Shown here: piece by piece, positions 1 through 8,171 of the stretch
Layout: each line of letters begins with the position of its first letter
How positions within the stretch are numbered: the stretch's first letter is position 1
From: a virus
IMG/VR virus record: IMGVR_UViG_3300035162_004558
Coordinates: 1-28,611 of that record
Strand: one strand, 5' to 3'
Length of the DNA: 28,611 nt
Position numbers and translations under genes: made by a program
The notes under the pieces: model-generated
Databases searched by the model: none
Told to the model about the DNA's origin: nothing
The model's input: only the letters and a program-made list of their open reading frames with translations

Positions 1-1
1 T

Positions 2-1165
2 TCAGATGTTACAAAAAGAAACAGAAATGGCCAGACAAAGTCTGGTTTATACTCTTTGTTTATCCCAATGGAATGGAACTACGAAGGATTTATTGATGAG
101 TTCGGAATTCCAGTTTTCACTACTCCTGATGTCGATAGGTTCGACCCAAGCGGTGAATTAATAGATGTAGGTGTAATAGATAACTGGCAAAATGAAGTAG
201 ATGGTTTAAAAGATGATTCAGATGGTTTGAATGAATTCTATAGACAATTCCCTAGAACTACAGAGCACGCGTTTAGAGATGAGACCAAAGGAAGTATATT
301 CAACTTAGTCAAGTTATATGAGCAGATAGATTATAATGAAGAGATGTCAAACACTCTAGGCGTTACTCAAGGTAATTTTCAATGGGTTGATGGAATTAAA
401 GATTCTCAAGTTATATTTTACCCAGACAGAAAAGGTAGATTTAAAGTTAGCTGGGTTCCACCCTCTAACATACAGAACAACGTTGTACTGAAAAATGGAG
501 TCAAACATCCAGGAAACGAACACATGGGTTCATTTGGTTGTGACTCGTACGATATATCAGGAACAGTGGATGGAATAGGATCTAAAGGAGCTTTACACGG
601 TCTAACTAAATTCTCGATGGAAGATGCTCCAGCTAATAGCTTCTTTTTAGAATACTTATCAAGACCTCCGACAGCCGAGATGTTCTTTGAAGATGTTCTA
701 ATGGCTTTAGTGTTTTACGGGATGCCAATATTAGCAGAGAACAATAAACCACGTCTATTGTACTATTTAAGGCGAAGAGGATATAGAGGGTTTAGCATGA
801 ATAGACCTGACAAGATATGGAACAAATTATCTGTAGCGGAAAAAGAGGTTGGTGGGATACCCAATTCAAGTGAAGATATAAAACAAGCACATGCTGCTGC
901 GATCGAGATGTATATTCAAGATCATGTTGGTATTAAGCAAGATGGAACGCACGGGGATTGTTACTTTAACGAATTGTTAAATGACTGGTGTAAATTTGAT
1001 ATAAACAAAAGAACAAAGCACGATGCGTCTATAAGCTCTGGTTTAGCTATAATGGCTAATAATAGACATCTATATAGACCAAATGCTGAGGTTAAAAAAC
1101 CTCAACTAAACATAAACGTTTCCAGATACACAAACACTGGAAGTAATTCACAAATAATCAAGTAA
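2..1165 (+). CDS. terL: Terminase large subunit, C-terminal part (5'-truncated)
   Basis: This is the nuclease half of the packaging motor that cuts concatemeric DNA and, with its missing ATPase half, pumps it through the portal. The frame is open to the left edge, so the ATPase domain lies outside the window; the TTG at 56 is not a real start. The RNase H-like (RuvC) fold is visible: a first acidic strand FGCDSYD (Asp at 542-544), then AENN followed by a leucine/arginine-rich helix (Glu at 737-739), then a C-terminal KFDINKRTKHDAS (Asp at 998-1000 and 1022-1024) leading into a helix with small residues. This is the usual acidic spacing of TerL nucleases. The portal gene follows after 5 bases, the common packaging order. 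The family call is firm; assigning individual metal ligands is inference from pattern. Confidence 0.9.
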   Translation, partial: SDVTKRNRNGQTKSGLYSLFIPMEWNYEGFIDEFGIPVFTTPDVDRFDPSGELIDVGVIDNWQNEVDGLKDDSDGLNEFYRQFPRTTEHAFRDETKGSIFNLVKLYEQIDYNEEMSNTLGVTQGNFQWVDGIKDSQVIFYPDRKGRFKVSWVPPSNIQNNVVLKNGVKHPGNEHMGSFGCDSYDISGTVDGIGSKGALHGLTKFSMEDAPANSFFLEYLSRPPTAEMFFEDVLMALVFYGMPILAENNKPRLLYYLRRRGYRGFSMNRPDKIWNKLSVAEKEVGGIPNSSEDIKQAHAAAIEMYIQDHVGIKQDGTHGDCYFNELLNDWCKFDINKRTKHDASISSGLAIMANNRHLYRPNAEVKKPQLNINVSRYTNTGSNSQIIK

Positions 1166-1170
1166 TAAAT

Positions 1171-3588
1171 ATGGCAGAGTCTGGCATTAAAAGTTATTTC
1201 CCAAGTCAAACCGTTAGCGATGCTGAAAAGTTGAGCTATGAGTATGGGTTAAAGGTAGGTAAAGCTATAGAGCAAGAATGGTTTAATCATGATCAAGGCT
1301 CTAATAGGTACAAAGCCAATAGTAATGATTTTCATAATTTAAGATTGTACGCCAGAGGCGAACAGTCTATTCAAAAGTATAAGGATGAGTTATCGATCAA
1401 TGGTGATTTGTCCTATCTTAATTTAGATTGGAAGCCTGTGCCAATTATCTCTAAGTTTGTTGACATTGTTGTTAACGGTATGTCTGAAAGAATGTATGAT
1501 GTAAAAGCATACTCTCAAGATCCATTTGGAGCAAATAAAAGAACTGAGTACATGGAGTCTACATTGAAGGATATGGAGATGAAGGCTTTTGACGCTGAAA
1601 TGGAAGCTGGTTACGACATGAACACTAGAGACACTGAGGGTGAGCTACCGGAATCACCCGAAGAACTACAGTTGCATATGCAGTTAACATACAAACAATC
1701 TATAGAGCTAGCTGAAGAACAAGCTTTAAATGTTTTGTTTAATGGTAATAACTATGAATTAATAAAGAAAAGATTTTACTATGACTTAACAGTGCTTGGT
1801 ATTGGCGCTGTAAAAACTTCTTTTAACACTTCAGAAGGAGTTGTTATAGACTATGTAGATCCGGCAAATCTAGTTTACTCCTACACAGACTCACCGTATT
1901 TCGAGGATATATACTACGTTGGAGAGGTAAAAACAATACCGGTTAACGAGCTGGCAAAGCAATTCCCCCACTTATCAGAAGAAGATTTAGAAGATATAAC
2001 GAAGAATAAACCCACTAATAGATCCAATAACAACTCAAAACATAGTTACGATAAAGAAGATAACAATACAGTTCAAGTAATATACTTTAACTATAAAACC
2101 TATATGAATGAGGTTTATAAGGTCAAAGAAACTAGTAGTGGTGCGGATAAAATTATACCTAGAGACGATCAATACAATCCACCAGGAGACAAAGAGGGTG
2201 GTTACGGTAGAATGCTAAGATCTATAGAATGCTTGTACGAGGGTGCTATGATCCTTGGTACCGATAAAATGCTTAAGTGGGAGATGGCTAAGAATATGAT
2301 GCGACCTAAGAGCGATTACACTAAGGTTAAGATGAATTATTCTATAGTAGCGCCAAGAATGTACAATGGTAAAATCGACTCTCTAGTTAAAAGAATAACC
2401 GGTTTTGCCGACATGATTCAACTAACACACCTCAAACTCCAACAAGTAATGTCTAGGTTGGTTCCAGATGGCGTTTACTTGGATGCGGATGGTTTAGCTG
2501 AAATAGATTTAGGCAACGGGACAAACTACAATCCACAGGAAGCCCTGAACATGTATTTCCAGACTGGTTCTGTGATAGGTCGGTCATTTACTTCTGACGG
2601 AGACATAAATCCAGGTAAGGTACCTATTCAAGAGATTACATCCGGATCTGGTGGTAACAAAATGCAAGCTCTAATCAGCACCTACAATTACTATCTACAA
2701 ATGATAAGAGATGTGACTGGACTTAACGAGGCTAGAGACGGTAGCACGCCTGATAAAAACGCTTTGGTTGGTGTTCAAAAACTAGCAGCAGCTAACTCCA
2801 ACACGGCAACTAGACATATTTTACAAGCCGGATTATTTCTAACAGCTGAAACATGTGAGTGTTTGTCTCTTAGGATATCTGATATCATAGAATACTCCCC
2901 AACAAAGGATGCTTTTATACAAGCAATAGGAGTTCACAGCGTAGCTACTTTGGAAGAGATATCCGAACTACATCTCTATGACTTCGGTGTATTCATAGAA
3001 TTACAGCCGGACGAAGAGGAGAGGGCGTTGTTAGAGAATAACATTCAAATGGCTTTGCAACAACAATTGATAGAGCTCGCTGATGCTATTGATCTTAGAG
3101 AAATAAAAAATATTAAACTAGCAAATCAATTACTTAAAATACGTAGGCAAAAAAAGCTCGAAAGAGATCGCCAGTTGCAATTAGAAAACATTCAAGCCCA
3201 AACACAATCTAACACCCAAGCCGCTGAAGCAGCCGCTCAAATGGACATACAAAAAAACCAGGCGATTAATGCTGGTAAAGTAGAAATAGAGCAAGTGAAG
3301 GCCCAAATTGATTCTCAGAAAATGCAACAAGAGGTTGAAATGAAAAAAGAGTTAATGGCTCTAGAGTTTCAATACAGCATGCAGTTACGGGGCATAGAGG
3401 TAGATAGTAAAAAAGCAGGCGAGAAAGAAAAAGAAGATCGTAAAGACGAAAGAACAAAGATACAAGCAACACAGCAATCAGAAATGATTGAGCAAAGAAA
3501 TGGTGGTAAACCACCTAAAAACTTTGAGTCCGCAGGTAATGATATACTAGGTAGCGGATTTGATTTAGGTAGTTTTGACCCTAGTTAG
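1171..3588 (+). CDS. Portal protein
   Basis: Predicted dodecameric portal at the capsid vertex: channel for DNA and docking site of the terminase. At 805 aa it is long, in the range of podovirus-type portals. The N-terminal third carries a motif I associate with portals of Bacteroidota phages (WKPVPIISKFVDIVVNGM, residues 87-104), followed by a mixed wing/stem region including YVDPANLVYSYTDSPYF. Residues about 620-780 form a long Gln/Glu/Lys-rich helical, probably coiled-coil tail, like the barrel or crown helices of large portals. The end is a Gly/Ser/Asp-rich tail with KNFESAGND, a peptide echoed in the next gene. The ATG at 1171 is five bases after the terminase stop, with only an A/T-rich stretch before it. 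It ends in TAG with a backup TAA nine bases later. Identification rests on the motif, size and position between terminase and scaffold. Confidence 0.85.
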   Translation: MAESGIKSYFPSQTVSDAEKLSYEYGLKVGKAIEQEWFNHDQGSNRYKANSNDFHNLRLYARGEQSIQKYKDELSINGDLSYLNLDWKPVPIISKFVDIVVNGMSERMYDVKAYSQDPFGANKRTEYMESTLKDMEMKAFDAEMEAGYDMNTRDTEGELPESPEELQLHMQLTYKQSIELAEEQALNVLFNGNNYELIKKRFYYDLTVLGIGAVKTSFNTSEGVVIDYVDPANLVYSYTDSPYFEDIYYVGEVKTIPVNELAKQFPHLSEEDLEDITKNKPTNRSNNNSKHSYDKEDNNTVQVIYFNYKTYMNEVYKVKETSSGADKIIPRDDQYNPPGDKEGGYGRMLRSIECLYEGAMILGTDKMLKWEMAKNMMRPKSDYTKVKMNYSIVAPRMYNGKIDSLVKRITGFADMIQLTHLKLQQVMSRLVPDGVYLDADGLAEIDLGNGTNYNPQEALNMYFQTGSVIGRSFTSDGDINPGKVPIQEITSGSGGNKMQALISTYNYYLQMIRDVTGLNEARDGSTPDKNALVGVQKLAAANSNTATRHILQAGLFLTAETCECLSLRISDIIEYSPTKDAFIQAIGVHSVATLEEISELHLYDFGVFIELQPDEEERALLENNIQMALQQQLIELADAIDLREIKNIKLANQLLKIRRQKKLERDRQLQLENIQAQTQSNTQAAEAAAQMDIQKNQAINAGKVEIEQVKAQIDSQKMQQEVEMKKELMALEFQYSMQLRGIEVDSKKAGEKEKEDRKDERTKIQATQQSEMIEQRNGGKPPKNFESAGNDILGSGFDLGSFDPS

Positions 3589-3590
3589 AG

Positions 3591-3619
3591 TTATTAATTA
3601 TTATTATATTATATTATGG
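3591..3619 (+). repeat. 29-bp AT-rich direct repeat, copy 1
   Basis: This stretch is identical, base for base, to 6304-6332. It fills the gap between portal and scaffold and ends with the scaffold ATG plus the next G. It consists only of A and T until the start codon. It may be a late promoter or a translation-initiation leader; the sequence alone cannot separate these. There is no Bacteroidota-type TTTG element in it. Confidence 0.75.
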
Positions 3620-4794
3620 AAGAAGAAAATGAAACAGTAGTCGAAGAGACTACGCAGGAAACAACTGAACAAGTTAGTGAAAATAAATTTGAGTCTGCAG
3701 GTGATGATAGCGTTATGAAAGTAGATTTAAGTAAACCCCCAAAACCAAAAGAAGATGAAGTTAAGGAAAGTGACGCTGACGACGGCGGAGTGGTTGCAAG
3801 CGCTGAAGATGCCGACGCCCCACAAGAACAAGAAGAAGTACAACCGGAAGTTCAAGCACAAGAAACTCCAGTATTAGAAGAAATTACTGAAGAAGAAGTT
3901 GAAGAGGTTGAAGAAAAGGTTGAAGAAGCTATAGCGGAAGCTGAGGCTACTGGAAAACCATTACCAGAGAATATTCAAAAGTTAATGGACTTTATGGATG
4001 AGACTGGTGGAGATTTAAATGACTACGTTAAGCTTAACCAAGATTATAGTAAGTTAGATGATCAGGATTTACTATATGAATACTACAAGCAAACAAAGCC
4101 TCATTTAAATGCAGAAGAAATTAACTTCCTTATGGAAGATACATTCTCATTCGACGAAGATGTTGATGACGATAGAGATATACGTAGAAAGAAATTAGCG
4201 CTTAAAGAGCAAGTTGCCAGCGCTAAAAGCCACTTAGACGGGCAAAAGTCTACATACTATGAAGAGATCAAAGCTGGATCGAAGCTCACAACTGAGCAAC
4301 AGAAAGCGGTTAACTTCTTTGATAGATATAACAAGGAGTCAGAAGTAACTCAAAAAACAGCAGAAGCACAAAAATCTACTTTCTTAAATAAAACCGAGCA
4401 GGTTTTTAACGACAAATTCAAAGGTTTTGAATATAACGTCGGGGAGAAAAAATACAGATTTAATGTCAACAATGCCAACGAGGTTAAGGATACTCAAAGC
4501 GATATTAATAATTTTGTCAAGAAGTTCTTGAATAAAAATAATGAAATGTCAGATGCTAAGGGTTATCATAAATCTCTGTACACAGCAATGAATGCTGATG
4601 CTGTTGCAAAACACTTTTACGACCAAGGTAAAGCAGATGCTATGAAAAATAGTATTGCTAAAGCCAAGAATGTGGATATGAACCCAAGACAAAGTCATGG
4701 GAATGTTGAAGCAGGTGGAACTAAGTTCAAGGCGTTAGGTAGTAACTCTTCTGATTTTAAGTTTAAAATTAAAAACAATAAATTTAAAAATTAA
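3616..4794 (+). CDS. Capsid scaffolding protein (predicted)
   Basis: Probable internal scaffold that directs assembly of the capsid protein encoded next and then leaves the prohead. The 392-aa protein has the classic scaffold composition. The first ~130 residues are extremely acidic and disordered (for example EEITEEEVEEVEEKVEEAI). The middle is charged and mostly helical. The C-terminus is basic, Asn/Lys-rich and aromatic-dotted (FKFKIKNNKFKN), and such basic tails bind the capsid shell in known scaffolds. There is no visible protease motif. Near the N-terminus it carries NKFESAGDD, close to a peptide at the portal C-terminus. The start ATG lies at the end of the 29-bp repeat. It sits 11 bases upstream of the capsid gene. 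No sequence family is recognised; the call rests on composition and position. Confidence 0.75.
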   Translation: MEEENETVVEETTQETTEQVSENKFESAGDDSVMKVDLSKPPKPKEDEVKESDADDGGVVASAEDADAPQEQEEVQPEVQAQETPVLEEITEEEVEEVEEKVEEAIAEAEATGKPLPENIQKLMDFMDETGGDLNDYVKLNQDYSKLDDQDLLYEYYKQTKPHLNAEEINFLMEDTFSFDEDVDDDRDIRRKKLALKEQVASAKSHLDGQKSTYYEEIKAGSKLTTEQQKAVNFFDRYNKESEVTQKTAEAQKSTFLNKTEQVFNDKFKGFEYNVGEKKYRFNVNNANEVKDTQSDINNFVKKFLNKNNEMSDAKGYHKSLYTAMNADAVAKHFYDQGKADAMKNSIAKAKNVDMNPRQSHGNVEAGGTKFKALGSNSSDFKFKIKNNKFKN

Positions 4795-4805
4795 AAAACA
4801 AAATT

Positions 4806-6251
4806 ATGGCAATTACTGCAGGTGGGTCACTTAACTTGACCCCTAGTCCAATCCAATCAACATTATCGTCGAACTACGTAGATTTTACTACAGCGGCGAC
4901 TGAAGGATGGGCACAACAATATTTACCAGATCTTATGGCGCAAGAAGCTGAGGTGTTCGGAAACAGAACAATTTCAGGATTTCTTTCACAAGTAGGAGCT
5001 GAAGAGTCTATGACTGCTGATAGAGTAGTATGGTCTGAACAAGGTAGATTACATTTAGCGTACACAGGTACGATTGATGCTTCTGCTTCTAATGTAACGA
5101 TTACAGCACAAGCTGGATCGAACGCTACTTATGTAGCATCTAGTCACGGTCTACGTGTTGGTGATACTTGTTTAGTAGCCAATGCAAGTGTTACTTACCC
5201 AGGTAGAGTAACGGTTGTATCTGCTGATGTTGTTACAATTCTTCCTTATACTCAAGGGCATGCATCTGAAGCTGGTATCGCAATGGGCGATGACCCTGTA
5301 ACTGTACTTAAGTATGGTTCAGAGTGGGCTAAAGGATCAGACACTCCTTACACTACGGCTAATGAGCCAGATTTCTTATCTTTAACTAACAAACCAGTTA
5401 TTATCAGAGACATGTATCACGTTTCTGGATCTGACGTTTCATCTGTAGGATGGGTTGAGGTTTCTGGTGAAGATGGTGCTGGAGGTTACTTATGGTACTT
5501 AAAAGCTGAAGGAGAAACTAGAATGAGATTTGCTGATAACTGTGAGATGACATGTCTTGAAGGTATAGTTATCGCTAATGATACAACTCTAGACACTCAA
5601 ACTAACGGTGGTGCTTTACCACAAGGTGGTACTGAAGGTTTATTTGCTGCTGTTGAAAACAGAGGAAATTCAACTTCTGGTGTTACTGGTGTTAATGCTG
5701 CAACTGATTTAGCTGAATTCGACGCTATCTTAGCTGAGTTTGACTCTCAAGGCGCGATTGAGGAAAACATGATGTTTGTAAACAGAGCTACTTCGTTAGC
5801 AATGGATGACATGTTAGCTTCTATGAATTCTTACGGGGCTGGTGGTACTTCTTACGGAGTATTTGACAATTCTGAAGATATGGCATTAAACTTAGGTTTC
5901 TCTGGTTTCAGAAGAGGTTCTTATGACTTCTACAAGTCTGACTGGAAATACTTAAACGATGCTGGTACAAGAGGTGCTATCAACGCAAGAAACACTGTAG
6001 GTGCTATTAGAGGAATGATTGTTCCTGCTGGAGTATCTTCTGTGTATGACCAACAATTAGGGAAGAACCTTAAACGTCCTTTCTTACATGTTCGTTATAG
6101 AGCTTCTCAAACTGATGACAGAAAAATGAAAACTTGGGTTACTGGTTCTGTTGGAGCTGCTACATCTGAGTTGGACGCAATGCGTGTAAATTATTTATCT
6201 GAAAGATGTTTAGTTACACAAGGTGCTAACAATTTCATGTTAATGAACTAA
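4806..6251 (+). CDS. Major capsid protein (HK97-type, predicted)
   Basis: Predicted main shell protein, 481 aa. Evidence is position (after the scaffold, before a strong terminator), size and codon use. It is far more biased than its neighbours, with nearly only AGA for Arg and mostly TTA for Leu and GCT, ACT, TCT and GGT, as expected for the most highly expressed gene. The N-terminus is disordered, then an N-arm-like stretch leads to a helix (WAQQYLPDLMAQEAEVF). A small beta insertion (about residues 96-152, centred on LRVGDTCLV) looks like an inserted surface or E-loop domain. The C-terminus (FLHVRYRASQTDDRKMKTWV, then LSERCLVTQGANNFM) resembles, from memory, capsid proteins of environmental phages. 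No delta-domain protease or maturation site is obvious. The start follows A-rich sequence 11 bases after the scaffold stop. Confidence 0.83.
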   Translation: MAITAGGSLNLTPSPIQSTLSSNYVDFTTAATEGWAQQYLPDLMAQEAEVFGNRTISGFLSQVGAEESMTADRVVWSEQGRLHLAYTGTIDASASNVTITAQAGSNATYVASSHGLRVGDTCLVANASVTYPGRVTVVSADVVTILPYTQGHASEAGIAMGDDPVTVLKYGSEWAKGSDTPYTTANEPDFLSLTNKPVIIRDMYHVSGSDVSSVGWVEVSGEDGAGGYLWYLKAEGETRMRFADNCEMTCLEGIVIANDTTLDTQTNGGALPQGGTEGLFAAVENRGNSTSGVTGVNAATDLAEFDAILAEFDSQGAIEENMMFVNRATSLAMDDMLASMNSYGAGGTSYGVFDNSEDMALNLGFSGFRRGSYDFYKSDWKYLNDAGTRGAINARNTVGAIRGMIVPAGVSSVYDQQLGKNLKRPFLHVRYRASQTDDRKMKTWVTGSVGAATSELDAMRVNYLSERCLVTQGANNFMLMN

Positions 6252-6266
6252 GCACTATTTATATTT

Positions 6267-6307
6267 AAAACCGTCCCCTGAAATACGGGGATGGTTTTTA
6301 TTTTTAT
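6267..6307 (+). terminator. Rho-independent terminator after the major capsid gene
   Basis: The 5' arm AAAACCGTCCCC (6267-6278) pairs over 12 bp with GGGGATGGTTTT (6287-6298), with one G-U wobble and an 8-base loop (6279-6286). It is followed by a T-rich tract broken by single As (TTTTTATT). It lies 15 bases after the capsid stop. It would end or reduce transcripts of the scaffold-capsid unit, as the T7 late terminator does after gene 10. The downstream 29-bp repeat overlaps its T tract. Confidence 0.92.
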
Positions 6308-6332
6308 TAATTATTATTATATTATATTATGG
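6304..6332 (+). repeat. 29-bp AT-rich direct repeat, copy 2
   Basis: Exact copy of 3591-3619. It starts within the T tract of the capsid terminator and ends with the ATG of the next gene plus the following G. Being directly downstream of a strong terminator, it is where a new promoter would be needed, which favours a promoter role. Because it reaches the ATG, a leaderless mRNA or a shared translation leader are also possible. Confidence 0.75.
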
Positions 6333-7198
6333 CTAAAAAAGCTAACACAAAGAAAGTTGAGGTAGAACCTCAAATCGAAACAATGGAAGAAGTGGTTACA
6401 GAATTTTTTGAAGACACTGTGGTTGCTGAACCAAAAATTAAAAAACAGGTTGCGGAGACTCCAAAGCCAAAAAAAGCAAAATGGGAGCTGAAAGATAGGA
6501 TGTATATACTTAAGAGTGGTAAAAAACCTTTAAGTAAAATGATCAAAGCTGCTGGTATTTATTTTTTCGACGAAGAGTTGGGGTATGAAAGAGAAATTAA
6601 GTATTGCGAAAACCAAAGAACTGTATTTGTAGATGAAATGAAAGGTGATCAAAGATTATCTCACATTATATTTAGAAACGGTATGCTTAGTGTTCCTAGA
6701 GAAAAAGTAGTTTTACAGCAACTATTATCTTTATATCATCCTCATAGAGAGGCTTTGTACTACGAGTGGAAACCTCAAGCAGTAGCTGAAAATGAGATTG
6801 ATGTATTAGAAAGAGAAGTTGAAGCTTTAAATGCGGCGATGAATCTAGACATAGATATGGCAGAGGCTATTATGCGTGTTGAATTGGGATCTAAAGTGTC
6901 TACGATGAGTTCTAAGGAACTTAAAAGAGATTTATTATTGTATGCTAAGAAAAACCCTGAGTTGTTCTTAGAGTTAGCTAATGACGAAAATGTTGTACTT
7001 AGAAACTTTGGTATTAAAGCAACTGAAATGGGAGTATTAAAATTATCCTCTGATCAAAGAACTTTTTCATGGGGATCTAACGATAGAAAACTAATGAACG
7101 TTCCGTTTGATGAACACCCTTACTCAGCTTTAGCCGCTTGGTTTAAAACTGACGAAGGTATGGAGATTTACTCCAATATTGAAAAAAGATTAAATTAA
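6329..7198 (+). CDS. Conserved phage structural-module protein, function unknown
   Basis: 289 aa. Residues 1-55 are a disordered Lys/Glu/Pro-rich lead. A compact domain begins at KDRMYILKSGKKPLSKMI and contains IIFRNGMLSVPREK, a feature I recall as highly conserved in environmental phage proteins at this position. The middle has a helical run (DVLEREVEALNAAMNLDIDMAEAIM); the end has SSKELKRDLLLYAKKNPELF and RNFGIKATEMGVL followed by an aromatic C-terminus (SALAAWFKTDEGMEIY). I cannot assign a function. The place after the capsid gene would suit a head-completion or decoration protein, but the Lys-rich N-terminus would also suit a DNA-contacting head protein. It is the first gene after the capsid terminator and starts at the end of the second 29-bp repeat. 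Confidence 0.7.
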   Translation: MAKKANTKKVEVEPQIETMEEVVTEFFEDTVVAEPKIKKQVAETPKPKKAKWELKDRMYILKSGKKPLSKMIKAAGIYFFDEELGYEREIKYCENQRTVFVDEMKGDQRLSHIIFRNGMLSVPREKVVLQQLLSLYHPHREALYYEWKPQAVAENEIDVLEREVEALNAAMNLDIDMAEAIMRVELGSKVSTMSSKELKRDLLLYAKKNPELFLELANDENVVLRNFGIKATEMGVLKLSSDQRTFSWGSNDRKLMNVPFDEHPYSALAAWFKTDEGMEIYSNIEKRLN

Positions 7199-7210
7199 TC
7201 TAACTGTAGA

Positions 7211-7236
7211 TGCGGTCGCTCTACGGAGCGATCGTA
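7211..7236 (+). promoter_or_regulatory. Stable RNA hairpin with UNCG-type tetraloop
   Basis: TGCGGTCGCTC (7211-7221) pairs over 11 bp with GAGCGATCGTA (7226-7236), with two G-U wobbles. The loop is TACG closed by C-G, so the RNA has a cUACGg tetraloop of the extra-stable UNCG class. It sits 12 bases after the 289-aa gene and 19 bases before the 53-aa gene. There is no T tract afterwards, so it is not a standard intrinsic terminator; an mRNA-stability or 3'-end processing role is possible. Confidence 0.7.
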
Positions 7237-7255
7237 AACTACTAAATTTAATTAT

Positions 7256-7417
7256 ATGAAAGAAAAATCAAAAGGATTAGGTGATACAATTCAAAAAATA
7301 ACCAAAGCAACTGGGATAAAGAAAGTTGTAGATACAGTAAGCAAAGCTGTTGAAAAAGATTGCGGATGCGGAGCAAGAAAAGATAGGCTAAATAGATTGT
7401 TTCCATATAATAAATAA
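7256..7417 (+). CDS. Small conserved Cys-Gly-Cys protein, 53 aa
   Basis: A short gene with an intact frame: ATG at 7256, TAA at 7415-7417. The N-terminal half is a Lys/Thr-rich amphipathic helix (KGLGDTIQKITKATGIKKVV). The C-terminal half holds DCGCGARKDRLNRLFPYNK: two cysteines one residue apart, then a basic helix and an aromatic end. I remember small proteins with this CGC-x-x-R-K...LN..FP signature among genes of Bacteroidota phages, but cannot verify the family. Two cysteines alone could bind metal in a dimer or form a redox pair. It is preceded by A/T-rich sequence after the UNCG hairpin and followed 9 bases later by the next gene, so it belongs to the same late operon. Function unknown. 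Confidence 0.72.
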   Translation: MKEKSKGLGDTIQKITKATGIKKVVDTVSKAVEKDCGCGARKDRLNRLFPYNK

Positions 7418-7426
7418 AAAGAAATT

Positions 7427-8167
7427 ATGGCGGTAAATATAGATACGGTGTACCAAAAAGTTTTAGCTTTTGCGAATAAAGAGCAGAGAGGCTACATAAC
7501 ACCACAAGAGTTTAATTTGTATGCCGACCAAGCTCAAAAAGAAATTTTTGAACAATACTTTTATGACTTAGATCAACGTCTACGTATGACTGGTAATTCA
7601 GAAGAATATAGTGATATAATACATAATATAAACGAAAAAATAGCTATATTTGAAGAAACTACAAGTATCACGGGTAGCGGCGCTATTGTTGCTATCGACT
7701 TATATAGATTAGGAACAGTAACATGGACTCCAGCTAATGGTTTTGAAATGGAAATAGAAGAGGTTCAGCAAAATGAACTTTTATACATGAATCAAGGCAG
7801 TCTAACGAGACCAACAGCCGATAGAAGGGTTTATGTTAGACTTAAAACCGAACTTAATTTAACAACTCTTATTAATGAAAGTAAAATTAGAATATATCCA
7901 ATTGGACTTGGAATGACCACTGCAAATGTTAATTGCACTTATATAAGAAAACCTCTACAACCAGCTTGGGGTTACTTTGTTATAGGTGATAAAGCTCTTT
8001 ATGACCCAGACCCATCCAAAACTACAAATTTCGAATTACATCCAGCTGAGGAATCAGAGCTTGTATATAGAATACTAGCATTCGCTGGGATATCCATGGA
8101 AAAACCAGGCTTAACCCAAGCGGCGGTCGGTATGGAAACAACTAAAGTTCAACAAGAAAAACAATAA
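7427..8167 (+). CDS. Putative head-tail connector (ring/adaptor) protein
   Basis: 246 aa. The N-terminus is helical (INIDTVYQ-like start, then YITPQEFNLYADQAQKEIFE). This is followed by a beta-rich centre with VQQNELLYMNQGSLTRPTAD and a YIRKPLQPAWGYF turn. The C-terminal helix includes ESELVYRILAFAGISMEKP. A helical bundle followed by a beta domain and a C-terminal helix is the general build of podovirus adaptor or ring proteins that sit under the portal. By order it occupies the place of T7 gp11. The ATG at 7427 follows AAAAAGAAATT; the next gene starts four bases after its stop. The protein type is common in environmental phages as far as I recall; the exact role is inferred from position. 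Confidence 0.6.
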   Translation: MAVNIDTVYQKVLAFANKEQRGYITPQEFNLYADQAQKEIFEQYFYDLDQRLRMTGNSEEYSDIIHNINEKIAIFEETTSITGSGAIVAIDLYRLGTVTWTPANGFEMEIEEVQQNELLYMNQGSLTRPTADRRVYVRLKTELNLTTLINESKIRIYPIGLGMTTANVNCTYIRKPLQPAWGYFVIGDKALYDPDPSKTTNFELHPAEESELVYRILAFAGISMEKPGLTQAAVGMETTKVQQEKQ

Positions 8168-8171
8168 ATAA

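Noticed and set aside
56-64. TTG at 56 as start of a 369-aa protein
   Set aside because: The frame continues open to the left edge with terminase-like sequence (KRNRNGQTKSGLYSLFIP), so the gene is simply truncated.
3266-3514. Antisense open frames opposite the portal coiled coil, and similar ones opposite the tail and ejection genes
   Set aside because: They lie wholly within strong + strand genes, have low-complexity compositions that mirror the sense codons, and lack plausible starts or spacing.
7211-7236. Hairpin as a second intrinsic terminator
   Set aside because: There is no T-rich tract after the stem. It is listed as a structured RNA element instead.
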